This document shows positions 1 to 10,287 of a stretch of DNA of 64,000 nt, piece by piece (the stretch's first letter is position 1; each line of letters begins with the position of its first letter). The position numbers and the translations under genes are program-made. Origin of the DNA: Toxorhynchites rutilus septentrionalis (lineage: Eukaryota > Arthropoda > Insecta > Diptera > Culicidae); NCBI RefSeq assembly GCF_029784135.1, contig NC_073745.1:50460285-50524284 (forward strand), in the 5' to 3' direction. The notes under the pieces are model-generated. The model did no database searches and was not told where the DNA came from. It worked only from the letters and a program-made list of their open reading frames with translations.

Positions 1-906
1 CCGGCGAACGGCGTCGTTTCGTTGATTTGCATCCACTGTAAAGTGAGACTGGCGGATTTGTACAAATTTCGTGAGCAGTGCATTCGCTGTGAGGAAATCT
101 TTCAAAGCAAGCTTGATAAAACAGAAAATGAAACCATTGAGGTGGTTCCGGATATCATCAATTTACATAGCGACGATGAGAATGATGAAGATTTGACCAA
201 TGGCACCACAGAGGAAGAATACAACAGTTGGAAGCGTATAGACTATGAGGATGAAATGGGAATAAACGGAGGAGCGTTTATCATTAAAACTTCCGATTCA
301 GTTCTTGAAAGTGAAACTAGCTCGGTTCAGGGGAGTATCGACGAGAATGTTCAAAGTAATGAAGAAAAACAGTACACCCTTACGCCGCCCATCGAAATAG
401 ATCTTAAATCTTTGGTGGTTTACGTTAAGCATAAAAAGCATTGGAAGTGTCCTCACTGTGAGAAAGTATTCAGTCAGTCGGGAAACCTGAAGGCTCACAT
501 CAACACTCACACCGGCTACAAACCGTACACTTGTAATCTCTGCAATCGGTCGTTTGCGCAGAAAAGCAATCTCAATTACCACTTGAAAACCTCCCACGAT
601 CCGAACCGTCCGTTCAAATGCAACGAGTGTGACCGATCGTTTACCTCATTGGACCAAATGGTGAGTCATTTGAAGAGCAAACACGAGAAACCTGACACAC
701 CGCCTCGTCCCGCGGCACCGAAGAAGCACGTTTGTCCTTTCTGTGGGAAGGGATTCTCGCAAAGTTTCAACATGAAGTTGCACATTAATACTCACACCGG
801 CGAGCGGCCATATAAGTGCGACCTCTGTCCGAGCACGTTTACCCAGCGAAGCAATCTGAATGTACACATCAACAAGAGCCACAAAGCCAAGCAGCAAGGC
901 CCGTGA
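1..906 (+). CDS. ZAD-type C2H2 zinc-finger protein, 3' end only
   Basis: The frame is open from the first base of the window and stops at 904-906, so the 5' part lies outside; there is no ATG at the left and the first codons are read through. Residues 1-37 (numbered from base 1) hold ICIHC...FREQCIRCEE, which resembles the end of a zinc-finger-associated domain (ZAD), an insect dimerisation module. An acidic linker follows, then five C2H2 fingers at about 150-170, 178-199, 207-228, 245-265 and 273-294. TGYKP and TGERP linkers join two finger pairs, and a proline-rich spacer separates fingers 3 and 4. By family this is a nuclear DNA-binding regulator; ZAD proteins are greatly expanded in insects, so I assign no orthologue. 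Confidence 0.9.
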   Translation, partial: PANGVVSLICIHCKVRLADLYKFREQCIRCEEIFQSKLDKTENETIEVVPDIINLHSDDENDEDLTNGTTEEEYNSWKRIDYEDEMGINGGAFIIKTSDSVLESETSSVQGSIDENVQSNEEKQYTLTPPIEIDLKSLVVYVKHKKHWKCPHCEKVFSQSGNLKAHINTHTGYKPYTCNLCNRSFAQKSNLNYHLKTSHDPNRPFKCNECDRSFTSLDQMVSHLKSKHEKPDTPPRPAAPKKHVCPFCGKGFSQSFNMKLHINTHTGERPYKCDLCPSTFTQRSNLNVHINKSHKAKQQGP

Positions 907-2343
907 GAGACCCGAGTGTAGCGACCAACCAACCCTTCGGTGGCCATCGTAATTTAGTCAGAGCAATGTGCGTGTGTTTTAAGCGTTCCTCCCTTGCCTA
1001 GTTATTTTTTTCTTTTCGTTTGTATAAAGTGTAGTTAGGATAGATAAGCTCGAATGTTTACTCAGGAACAATAATAATTAGTGAAAAAAGTAACCAAATC
1101 TTGTAACAGTTAGCGATAGTTTATGATTGCATAAGAGAATCATTTGCATTTTCATAGGGATCAAGGTTTACGTGTTGCTGTTTGGAAATATTTCTAGTAG
1201 TGAAAGTCGTGATCTCAGCCAAATCTATTTTTTAGAACACTCGCCTTGACGGGAACGATTCCTAGAAAGCTTAACTTAAAGCGGAATAAGGAATTTTCTG
1301 TAAAAGAGGTAGAGCTCCACTATGATAGACTTTATCTGCTTTTTCGCGATAAACTAGAGCAAATAAGACACAATCCGAGAATTCTTTTATCTGTATTTTT
1401 AATTTAAATATTTTCAATACATTCGAACAATATCTGATCATCAATCTTACAGAAACTAATTGTTTGATAATTAACCCGATAATTCTGATCATTCTTCCAG
1501 GAGGGCAAATAGTTTAATACGCGATGAATTATGCTTCACAATGATTGCGTCACAATATCCTTTTAGTGGGCAAATTATTACACTGAAAATCTTGGATGAT
1601 TCTGTAACTGTTGGTGTAAGTGCATGGGTGGGGGAAGGGGGCTTAAGACGGAGATGTTAAGACCTTCAATTGTATCTTTGCAAACTCATGTTTTTCAAAA
1701 CCTGAATAATGTTTCTTATGATTCAATAGGCTTACATATTCTAGGAGAGGCGAACAGAGAGGTTGTTTAATTTCAACGATCAATTTGCATAGAAATTATT
1801 TTGTTGTTTGGCGGCAAAGTGGTCAGTGGTAGATAACCATCTACAATGATCTGTTTACTAAATCTAATAGACCTTATCACATGCTGAACTTGAAGAGGTC
1901 CCTTTTGTGACCTTGACCCTGGAAAAATATTTCACCTACTGTTTAAATAATTAAATAATGATTCAAACAAATTTGGATAATTAACAACACATAAATCTAT
2001 CCCATTTAGTATGATATGTGTACTGCCCAAGTTTGTATAGGAGACGTAAACGACAAAATGAACAAAATCGACTTTTTCGCTGTTTTGCACTCTACACAAT
2101 GTAATACGTTTGCTCAACATGCAAACAAACATTTTTTGTTCGAAAACATTTGAGCAATTTTGAAAAAACGTTTCCGAAAAATCACTGTCCGCATAACAGA
2201 CGTTGTTCCATACAGTTTTCATTCATCGTTCGATAATCAACAATTGTCAGTATTATGTGCTATAAGCTAAATCTAAATTTGAATCACATTTTTTGTAGAG
2301 TGCAAACATGTCTGTCACGATAGTGTCTTATTACCTAGTGTTT
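907..2343. other. 3' flank of the zinc-finger gene, no gene seen
   Basis: AT-rich sequence following the zinc-finger stop codon, probably starting with its 3' UTR. I see no clean AATAAA close to the stop, no transposase similarity and no convincing ORF. Confidence 0.5.
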
Positions 2344-3506
2344 CTTAAGGGGGTATTCTAGTGTAGAGACACGAATTTCGGACGTTTTTTCGAGATCCAT
2401 AAAAATAAAACAAAGAATATTTCTGCTATCCATTATATAAGAGGGGCTTAGAATGCAAGGGGTGTAAGTGACTTGCTCGATTTTTCTTCATCAACTTTTT
2501 CTTTAGTTAATAACTCAACTGCAAAAACCTTCCAATTTAAGTTTGCTATTCGCGTTGACGGCGGAATGGTGTCGACATCTGGATACGATATTAGTTTGTA
2601 TGAGGTCAACTATTCTCTATCAGATTAGTCGACCCTAAGGCAGTTTTAAATTGCTAAAATTTGAATGAAATTTTTTTCTTTGCGTTATTTGCCTTCTATA
2701 AGTACGCTGTTCTGACCCCAATTTAAACTTATTTCTATCAATTTTCAGATATGCTCATCAAAACTTGCCATTATAATACAAAATTATCTTTAAACACAAT
2801 TTGTGTATGATATTTTTTTACTACTTGCAAGCAAAAGTGATTTTAGTTTACCTAGAGTACTAATTTGGTTTGGTAAAAATAATTTTCATTCATAATTTTT
2901 ATTTTAAAAGCACGTTTATGTCTTTTGCAAACCCATATTGTCATGCCTGCTCCCCCATTTCGTAATACGAAGCTCAATGCCGTCAACGCGGATAGTATCC
3001 GATAGATGAGGTTCTGACCAAGATGGTGGAGTTAACAGGTGGCTCGTAATTTACACTATTTGGAAAAGACGTATGAGGAATGGCAAGACGAAAAGTTTGG
3101 ATTTGTTTATGTTATTACTTACGTTGATATGGTTACATTTGATTTCGTCGAAGGTATTTGAAGCAGTATAATAAATAAACAGTTGTCGTTGAAAATTGTT
3201 ACCTAGTAACCTTTATGCATATGCTTCCGCCAGCTGGCTCGGCTAATGTGATTCAATGAATGCTTTGATCGTGGTACCGCCACTGGCGTATAATTTGCAG
3301 CTTTGTGTTTTGTGCTGGTTCATAACGGCAATCAACCGTGCCGGCGAAACTGTAGTCAATGTTTAGTGTTGATTGGATACCATCAATGTAAATAAGTTCA
3401 AACCTACGGGATACGTCCGAACGGCAATTCTGACATTACGTTTTACCTTCCACTTCACTTATCTTGGTTCTGACCTATCTTCCACATTGTCAAATACAGC
3501 TGGGAA
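2344..3506. other. Repeat-like AT-rich stretch left of the palindrome
   Basis: It begins at a TTAA followed by GGGGGTATTCTAG, the look of a TTAA-targeting element end, but I found no matching partner. A motif near 2437-2475 (GAGGGGCTTAGAATG, then GGGGTGTAAGTGA) recurs in reverse orientation near 6910-6945. A second inverted pair built on CGCGTTGACGGC lies near 2550 and 2985. No protein similarity was seen. Confidence 0.4.
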
Positions 3507-4404
3507 CCCACATTCCGTTTTGCCTGCCAAGATCGGGTCGATGAAATGTCAACAATCGACCTCAAATGCTGCCACCTTGCAATCGAGTTATCGACCTTTC
3601 ATATGCATTCATCGAACAACTTGACGCCACTTTTTCGCCAACATGTGCAAGGCGTCGACCTGCTTGCAGCGCTGCTTCCAGCACTGCTTGCTGCTTGTTT
3701 GTATTGGTTTGATATTAAAATGAAATGAAATATTAAAAGGAAAATGCATAATCAATTTTAGTCATTTTATTACTCGAAAAAATACGTATTACAAAACAAT
3801 ATGTGTTTGTGATATACAAATAACCACAATACAGCGAAATTTTTAAATCCGGGGTTTCCGGATTGACGATTCGAGTCCAGCTGAGCTCGTTGATAAATAC
3901 CTCCTGCGTTGATAGTTTTTATTTCCTTGATACACATTTGTGCCCGAGGATTCGATTCTGCTGTTGCCGCTGTTGTTGCTGTCCCCGGCATGGGTTTGGA
4001 GGATACTGCTGATTGGAATTGCAGATGTTGTTGGCTCCTGTGACAACGGTGAAAATCTGCACTGTTGTTCTTGTTGTTTGGCGACTGGTAATGGGGGAAA
4101 TCATCTTCCGGCTAGTTTCTATTGATGGCTATAGAAAAGCCAGATGTTTTCACATCATAGTCTGAAAGAAAATGAAATAATTAATGAAAGAAAAAGCGAT
4201 AACAGTTTCCTTACTCACCAGTTATATGGTCCATTTGTTTTTGTTTGAGATGACAGTTTAGTGGACTACCAGTGATACCATTTGGTTTTTTAATTATTCC
4301 GTATTTTCGACCAATGAACTATACACTCTTAGGAAAAATTGGTATATATGACGATTTTTGGGTAAATATTACCAATGATTAGTTGATTTTTGCGATATGA
4401 ATTA

Positions 4405-4593
4405 AGTGCGCTACACATACAACATCACCGTCATCGTCCCGTCAAATATTCTCTTGGACTTATTCTGCCGACGTCACAATTTCCGGTGATGATGTATGTG
4501 AATGTTACCATACGATTTCCATGGGAGAATATTTGACATTTCATTCCTTCACGTTGACTTCACAGTGACGGGACGTTGTATGTGCAGCGCACT
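4405..4593. mobile_element. 189-bp MITE with TTA target duplication
   Basis: Termini are AGTGCGCTACACATACAAC on the left and the inverse of AGTGCGCTGCACATACAAC on the right, flanked by TTA at 4402-4404 and 4594-4596. A 3-bp TTA/TAA duplication is typical of PIF/Harbinger-related elements. It has no coding capacity and sits in the block present only in the left palindrome arm. Confidence 0.75.
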
Positions 4594-4739
4594 TTATTCG
4601 TACATATTAGGCGATAACATTAGTAAACAAATGTAAAACCAGCCAGTATAACAGTAATTTTTGAACTATTGTATGCAATTTTAGTCATTTGTTGAACTAT
4701 CTAAATGCGGTATAAACCACATTACAATGCACATTAACT

Positions 4740-5265
4740 CGAGGCATGGCCATTGCAGCGTCCAACATCTGATCCTGCATCGATTGAGTTTGATTCTCGG
4801 CTACAAATACAGAATGGTTACTACAAACAGCTACGATAGACTACATCAAAGAGCCAGTTCTATGCCCCTTTTCAAAATTGAGTTGAAGCGCAGCGTCAGT
4901 GGAAACGGAACCTTCGTTTTGACGATTTCGAAAACATCCAATTGATCGAACCACCGATCACAATCGTCGGAAAATAGTTTATGAAGTTGCCTTTGACCAA
5001 ATCCAACAATATAGCGGTGGAATTAGAGCTCAACTAGGCTCGTTTTAGTGTCTCGAATTACCCAGATTCCTCATTATTGAAGTAATGTCTTCACTTTCTC
5101 CCGCAACAGATGAGCATGGATCATTATTTGGCTGTCCAATATGTATCAATGTTGATTAAAGAACATAAATTGAATTAATTTTCAAGAACGTCACTCACCT
5201 GTCTGGGTAAATTCAACCTTTTTCTGTGGAGAAACAATATCGAAAAGTAGTTCCGCTCAACTCAA
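4740..5265 (-). pseudogene. EMC3: EMC3 pseudogene, left copy
   Basis: Read on the minus strand, three frames together give the middle of EMC3 (TMEM111), the conserved insertase-like subunit of the ER membrane protein complex. Recognisable pieces in order are QKKVEFTQT, DSQ..LLRE, NNEESG..ETLKRA, VKGNFINYFPTIVIGG, KTKVPFPLTLRF, LKRGIEL and MQDQM..AAMAMP. Stop codons and frameshifts break it. A GTGAGT donor follows FTQT and about 60 bases separate it from the next block, so the intron was retained and this is not a processed retrocopy. The serine/tryptophan-rich stretch after RGIEL is lost. It mirrors the right-arm copy almost base for base. Confidence 0.8.
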
Positions 5266-5411
5266 TTATCAGCTAGACAATTAGGTTAATAATGTTCTGT
5301 TTACATTTCTTTCACGGTTTCCAGCAATGACAATCGTCAAAGTTACCGATACCGCTTAGTAAAATGTACCAATCATTGGCAGGGATGTATATTGCATCTA
5401 ACATTGTTTTT

Positions 5412-5593
5412 GTTGTGAATGTACCCACAATCCAGTCGACGAACAAAATATCGACCTAACATTGGCCGAAATGCTGTGACTTCTCCGTCTTACCTACACC
5501 CAGAAAACAGATTACTAAAATATGCCAAATCTTTGGTGAGGCAAACATTAGTAGAATGTACATATTTTCTGTAAATATTAATCAACTGTATGT
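5412..5593. other. Unpaired centre of the palindrome
   Basis: About 182 bases separate the two arms. The stretch has no self-complementarity of its own that I can see, no ORF and no terminal repeat marking a mobile element. It would be the loop if the locus were transcribed through both arms. Confidence 0.8.
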
Positions 5594-6876
5594 AAAAACA
5601 ATGTTAGATGCAATATACATCCCTGCCAATGATTGGTACATTTTACTAAGCGGTATCGGTAACTTTGACGATTGTCATTGCTGGAAACCGTGAAAGAAAT
5701 GTAAACAGAACATTATTAACCTAATTGTCTAGCTGATAATTGAGTTGAGCGGAACTACTTTTCGATATTGTTTCTCCACAGAAAAAGGTTGAATTTACCC
5801 AGACAGGTGAGTGACGTTCTTGAAAATTAATTCAATTTATGTTCTTTAATCAACATTGATACATATTGGACAGCCAAATAATGATCCATGCTCATCTGTT
5901 GCGGGAGAAAGTGAAGACATTACTTCAATAATGAGGAATCTGGGTAATTCGAGACACTGAAACGAGCCTAGTTGAGCTCTAATTCCACCGCTATATTGTT
6001 GGATTTGGTCAAGGGCAACTTCATAAACTATTTTCCGACGATTGTGATCGGTGGTTCGATCAATTGGATGTTTTCGAAATCGTCAAAACGAAGGTTCCGT
6101 TTCCACTGACGCTGCGCTTCAACTCAATTTTGAAAAGGGGCATAGAACTGGCTCTTTGATGTAGTCTATCGTAGCTGTTTGTAGTAACCATTCTGTATTT
6201 GTAGCCGAGAATCAAACTCAATCGATGCAGGATCAGATGTTGGACGCTGCAATGGCCATGCCTCGAGTTAATGTGCATTGTAATGTGGTTTATACCGCAT
6301 TTAGATAGTTCAACAAATGACTAAAAAAAATCACCGTTGTCACAGGAGCCAACAACATCTGCAATTCCAATCAGCAGTATCCTCCAAACCCATGCCGGGG
6401 ACAGCAACAACAGCGACAACAGCAGAATCGAATCCTCGGGCACAAATGTGTATCAAGGAAATAAAAACTATCAACGCAGGAGGTATTTATCAACGAGCTC
6501 AGCTGGACTCGAATCGTCAATCCGGAAACCCCGGATTTAAAAATTTCGCTGTATTGTGGTTATTTGTATATCACAAACACATATTGTTTTGTAATACGTA
6601 TTTTTTCGAGTAATAAAATGACTAAAATTGATTATGTATTTTCCTTTTAATATTTCATTTCATTTTAATATCAAACCAATACAAACAAGCAGCAAGCAGT
6701 GCTGGAAGCAGCGCTGCAAGCAGGTCGACGCCTTGCACATGTTGGCGAAAAAGTGGCGTCAAGTTGTTCGATGAATGCATATGAAAGGTCGATAACTCGA
6801 TTGCAAGGTGGCAGCATTTGAGGTCGATTGTTGACATTTCATCGACCCGATCTTGGCAGGCAAAACGGAATGTGGG
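5594..6876 (+). repeat. Right arm of the palindrome carrying EMC3 sequence
   Basis: Inverted copy of 3507-5411, shorter by about 620 bases. The joint is at about 6320-6330, where a run of A follows ATGACT and then TCACCGTTGTCAC begins. There is no GT donor at the joint, so it looks like a deletion rather than splicing. The pairing ends at about 6876, after GGAATGTGGG, where the flanking sequences diverge from the left side. Confidence 0.9.
5740..6265 (+). pseudogene. EMC3: EMC3 pseudogene, right copy
   Basis: Mirror image of the left-arm copy, with the same EMC3 blocks, the same frameshifts and the same retained intron-like segment after FTQT. Shared damage in both copies means the gene was already broken before the inverted duplication. 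Single-base differences between arms, for example near 5955 and 6013, are few, so the duplication looks young. A functional EMC3 gene should exist elsewhere in the genome because the complex is conserved across eukaryotes. Confidence 0.8.
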
Positions 6877-7148
6877 AAGTTATGGCCAAAAGAGAGAGTC
6901 AATGTAGAGAAATCGATCAAATCACTTACACCCCGTTCATTCTAAGCCCCTCATAATCAATTGTTCATCTATCTTTCAACAATAAAACAAAAATTGAACG
7001 AAGATAAAATATTCATAACTAGAATAGTTAAGAGTTGAAGTGAGAGGGTTAAAAAAAAGTTGTGCCATGGCGTACACGATTCCAGCCCTTCTGGTTATGT
7101 GTAACAAAAAAAAAGACGGGTGGGTAATGTCGGGGACATAACCGGAGT
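6877..7148. other. Repeat-like stretch right of the palindrome
   Basis: Contains the inverse of the GAGGGGCTTAGAATG/GGGGTGTAAGTGA motif also seen at 2437-2475, so related repeat sequence flanks both sides of the palindrome in opposite orientation. The last part (GGGTGGGTAATGTCGGGGA) matches the outer end of the adjacent GACGTAG-ended repeats. Confidence 0.45.
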
Positions 7149-8259
7149 GACGTAGGACTATACAAAGGGATAGCTTTTGTTAAATATATATTTTATTATT
7201 TTGGATAATGTTTTAGAAAGCATTGAACTTTATTTCCTAAACTCTTTTTTGGAAGGTTTAATGGCCCTGAAAAGCGCCTTGTTTTATGGAATGGTTCCAA
7301 TTTAGAAAACTTAGTACTAGTGGTTTTGAAAAAAACCATTTTGAACGCCCTCGAAGCCGCCTTGTTCTGGATTTGCCACCAAAGCAGTTTGTATAAAGAA
7401 CAAACTTTTTTCTTCTGCTACCTGATGCCGTTTTGTGATTGCGTTTGCCACTCGCCACTCGCTGCAACTGCCTGTTGTCTTGATGTCCACCGAACCGAAT
7501 GTGTTCTGTTCCGAATGCGGGTTTTCTTATCGTCGCGAGCAGCTTTGCCAGCTAACTCGATCACTTCGGCGGCCTAAGCTATATAACGCCGGCTAGGTGG
7601 ACTGGTGCACTGGTACTAACGCGCTCGGCCTAGCTACCCTTGCGGGGAACTCCAGATCAACACGAGCGGGAACTCCAGATCAAGGTTCGAGCGGGATTTT
7701 GCCTTTCCCTTCACTTTTCCTCCTTTGCCATATCCAACCATGGCTGCTTGTGTTGGTTTGTTGATGTGAGGTGATGCGAAACGATGTGGTGTACGGTTCG
7801 GATGAGAATGATCGTTACGGCAGCGGAGAGGGGATTTTTAAGCTGACTGGCTGGCTCGAGAATTACGCATGTGTGAGACTGCGACCAATGTTTCCCTCAT
7901 TTTTTTCTTTTTCCTTTCCAATCGTGCTTCATTCTATTTCGCTGCTGCTCTGGTTGCCCGTTTTGGTCGGTACGATTTGAGGAGCACAAAATGGACCAAT
8001 TAAAAATGGGCACATAGTGTATTTGGACAATGCTTGATATTTCACAATTATTCAATTATTTATCTCAAGAAAAATGAAATGTTATTCGTTATGATAGATG
8101 CGTAGATATATTTCCTATCAATTGATGCAAAAACCTTTGCGATCTATTGAGAAATGCTCGAGTTATAAGCGTTCCAAATCTTGCATTTTTTCCTACTTGT
8201 TCAGTGCCTAGATTTCCATTTCACCCCCTATATCTTCCGGTTAGACGTAGTCCTACGTC
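7149..8259 (-). mobile_element. GACGTAG-ended repeat, copy A
   Basis: The right end, read on the minus strand, begins GACGTAGGACTACGTC and continues TAACCGGAAGATATAGGGGG. The left end carries GACGTAGGAC beside a motif resembling the far end of copy B. Some 250 bases inward from the right end (8010-8259) align, inverted, with the start of copy B (9213-9420). The interior differs and holds a histone H2A-like fragment. I cannot assign a superfamily: no transposase, no clear target duplication. Confidence 0.55.
7514..7668 (-). pseudogene. Histone H2A-derived fragment inside a repeat
   Basis: On the minus strand one frame reads LEFP then ERVSTSAPVHLAGVI, and after a frameshift AAEVIELAGKAARDDKKTRI. 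The last block matches the core-histone H2A alpha-2/alpha-3 region at most positions, and the order agrees with H2A. The N-terminal tail and docking-domain C-terminus are missing or unrecognisable. It lies within a GACGTAG-ended repeat, so it looks like captured or retroposed histone sequence and not a histone gene. Confidence 0.6.
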
Positions 8260-8858
8260 AAAAAAAAAACCATTCTGAATCAGTGAAGATGCCGCTATCG
8301 CATGAACCTCGGACAAGTCAATAACATCTTTTTTCACTAAATGACGGTCGTTTGAAAAAAAAATGCGGTTGAAACGTTTTTTCTAAAGTTCTCCGATTTT
8401 TTAAAAATAGTAAAATTTGAAAAATATCATTTTTTAGAGGTTCATGCGATAGAGAAATTCCTGCAGATTGTGGGCTATATTACTTTCTTTCTTTCTTTGT
8501 TTTTAAGAGGCTCTAAACTTTGAAGTTCATTCGCCTCTAGGGGTATATTATAGAAATCGAGGCGATAAGAATTCTGCTCGTTAGCTCTATCTATCGATGC
8601 AAGTGTTAGAACTTTTCGAGTTGTTTGGTTCGCTTGTTGCATATCTTCAGATAATTATTTTGTTTTGGTTTGCGTCCCTGATTTCTTTGGGAAAACTTTC
8701 AGAAACGCTTAAATATATGCAATTTTCAACAAATGTTCGTTTGTTTTGATCAGTATTTGTTTTACGGTGCTGCCAGAATAATCTATACAAGGTAAGTGTT
8801 CAATCCAGCATTATTTATATTAATCATGTTATAATTTACAAGCAGAACTTACTTCCAG

Positions 8859-9068
8859 TGCATATCTCAGTGGCTGAAAATGATTGGACAGACAAATCAC
8901 CACCAGTTTGAACGACTCGTTAAACCAATTAAAACGAATGTAAACATTGCTCGAGGTTTTTGTGGAGGCAGTTCAAATAGAATCCCGGTTAAGGAAAAGT
9001 GGAAGGAATTCAGTGAGGAATTTAATGTACTGAGACCATCAATGCGTCTTGGTTCAGAATGCCAGAAA
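8859..9068 (+). CDS. Orphan exon encoding a Myb/SANT-like domain
   Basis: An open 70-codon frame is bounded by a good acceptor (pyrimidine-rich, ending TTCCAG at 8858) and a consensus donor (GTAAGT at 9069). It encodes HHQFERLVKPIKTNVNIA, then an RGFCGG segment, then KWKEFSEEFNVLRP. This is the pattern of the MSANTD/Myb-SANT-like domain, common in Harbinger-type transposon accessory proteins and in genes derived from them. No transposase or partner exon was found. It lies between two divergent repeat copies, so a mobile-element origin is likely. Domain assignment is from pattern only. Confidence 0.5.
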
Positions 9069-9212
9069 GTAAGTATTTCTCCTACGATACATATAACTTC
9101 ATAAGTAAATTTTATCATATTCTTTGAATTACTATCAACCGAATTTACTACCTAAACATTGCTTATTCCTGCTAGCGTACATTATTACGTGTTACTTTTG
9201 TCAGAATTTTTT

Positions 9213-9936
9213 GACGTGGGACCACGTCTAACCGGAGTATATGGGGGTTAAATGTGTTTAGAACATGCTCGAACATTTCTTAATAGATCGGAAAGATGTT
9301 TGCATCAATTGATAAAAAATATTTCTACGCGTGTATCACAATTAACAAAATGTTATTTTTCATGAGATAAACAATTGAATAACTGTAAAATGTCAAGCGT
9401 TATCTAAACGCCCTAACTGCCAAGTTTTGATTGGCCCGATTTACGATTTCCCCAACACAGACTTCTACATCAATGTACTTGTGGGAATCCGCTTTGCAAA
9501 TATGAATGCAATCAGGGGGTATTTTTGTTCCCACTGAGCTGTGTTTCCCTAACACGGACTAATTATAAACTGAGAAGCCTGGAAAATCGTCATTTCAGAT
9601 ACTAGAGGTGAATGAACCTTCGCGGTTCGAGAGCTACGTAAACATGAGATGTGCAATAATTTCAGGAGGAAATGTAATACAATGACCGTTTGAGGATTCT
9701 TCCATTCCCATATTTTGGTAGTCCTAGGCATCATACCAATCGTAAAAGGACAGTCATCAAATTGACTTGCCACGAAGAACATAATCTATCACAATGCATG
9801 AATTGATCTCACATGGCAACAGTTCAAACTTTTTACTTACAAAGTAAATATGTTAAATTCAATTGAACTCGAAACTCAATCGATAATTTAATCAACACAA
9901 TACAAATGCCTACTAAGACAACGGTAGTCCCACGTC
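9213..9936 (+). mobile_element. GACGTAG-ended repeat, copy B
   Basis: Starts GACGTGGGACCACGTC and ends GTAGTCCCACGTC, followed by AACCTTGCGGTTAT as in the copy ending at 62555. Its first 210 bases align, inverted, with copy A. No coding sequence is evident. Two partly similar phrases (CCCAACACAGACTTC and CCCTAACACGGACTA) lie inside it. Confidence 0.55.
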
Positions 9937-10287
9937 AACCTTGCGGTTATATCATAGATATAACCCACCCATTTTTTTGTTGTTGTTATACTATACCAAA
10001 CTTTCTATACCATATGCTTAAGCTGAAATATCTTGCGAAACAATAATGATTTTTTTTAAATTACAGATTTGGATTGACATGAGGTGCAAGGTAAAGAAAA
10101 CACTAGCACACAACAAGCGAAAATTTAGGGCCACAGGTGGTGGCCCAATACAATTAAACTATTGACGCCGTTACAACAAGAAATCGACGCTAAAAGAGAA
10201 TCACATGCAAAAAAAATATTTTGTCAAGAAAAGTGGAATTCATGCGTGACTCCTTACGGTATTCCATAGATTGCAGTTGTGAATATA
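9937..10287. other. Spacer between repeat copy B and mariner
   Basis: AT-rich, with a T-rich low-complexity run near 9971-9990. No gene or recognisable element. Confidence 0.5.

Larger units (their letters stand above)
3507..5411 (-). repeat. Left arm of a large palindrome carrying EMC3 sequence
   Basis: The reverse complement of this arm matches 5594-6876 with only scattered single-base differences. Paired positions sum to about 10384 in the outer part and 11005 in the inner part, so this arm holds about 620 bases (roughly 4052-4675) that the right arm lacks. The extra block contains a TTA-flanked MITE and, on the minus strand, an intron-like stretch (GTGAGT near 4219, TTTCAG near 4160), so loss from the right arm is more likely than gain here. 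The outer part, read on the minus strand, encodes a short serine/asparagine-rich frame (4046-3843) ending before a possible AATAAA signal; I do not recognise it. Confidence 0.9.

Noticed and set aside
3546..3728. 60-codon frame duplicated at 6655-6837 as a conserved small gene
   Set aside because: Its repetition is explained by the palindrome arms; the frame has no features of its own.
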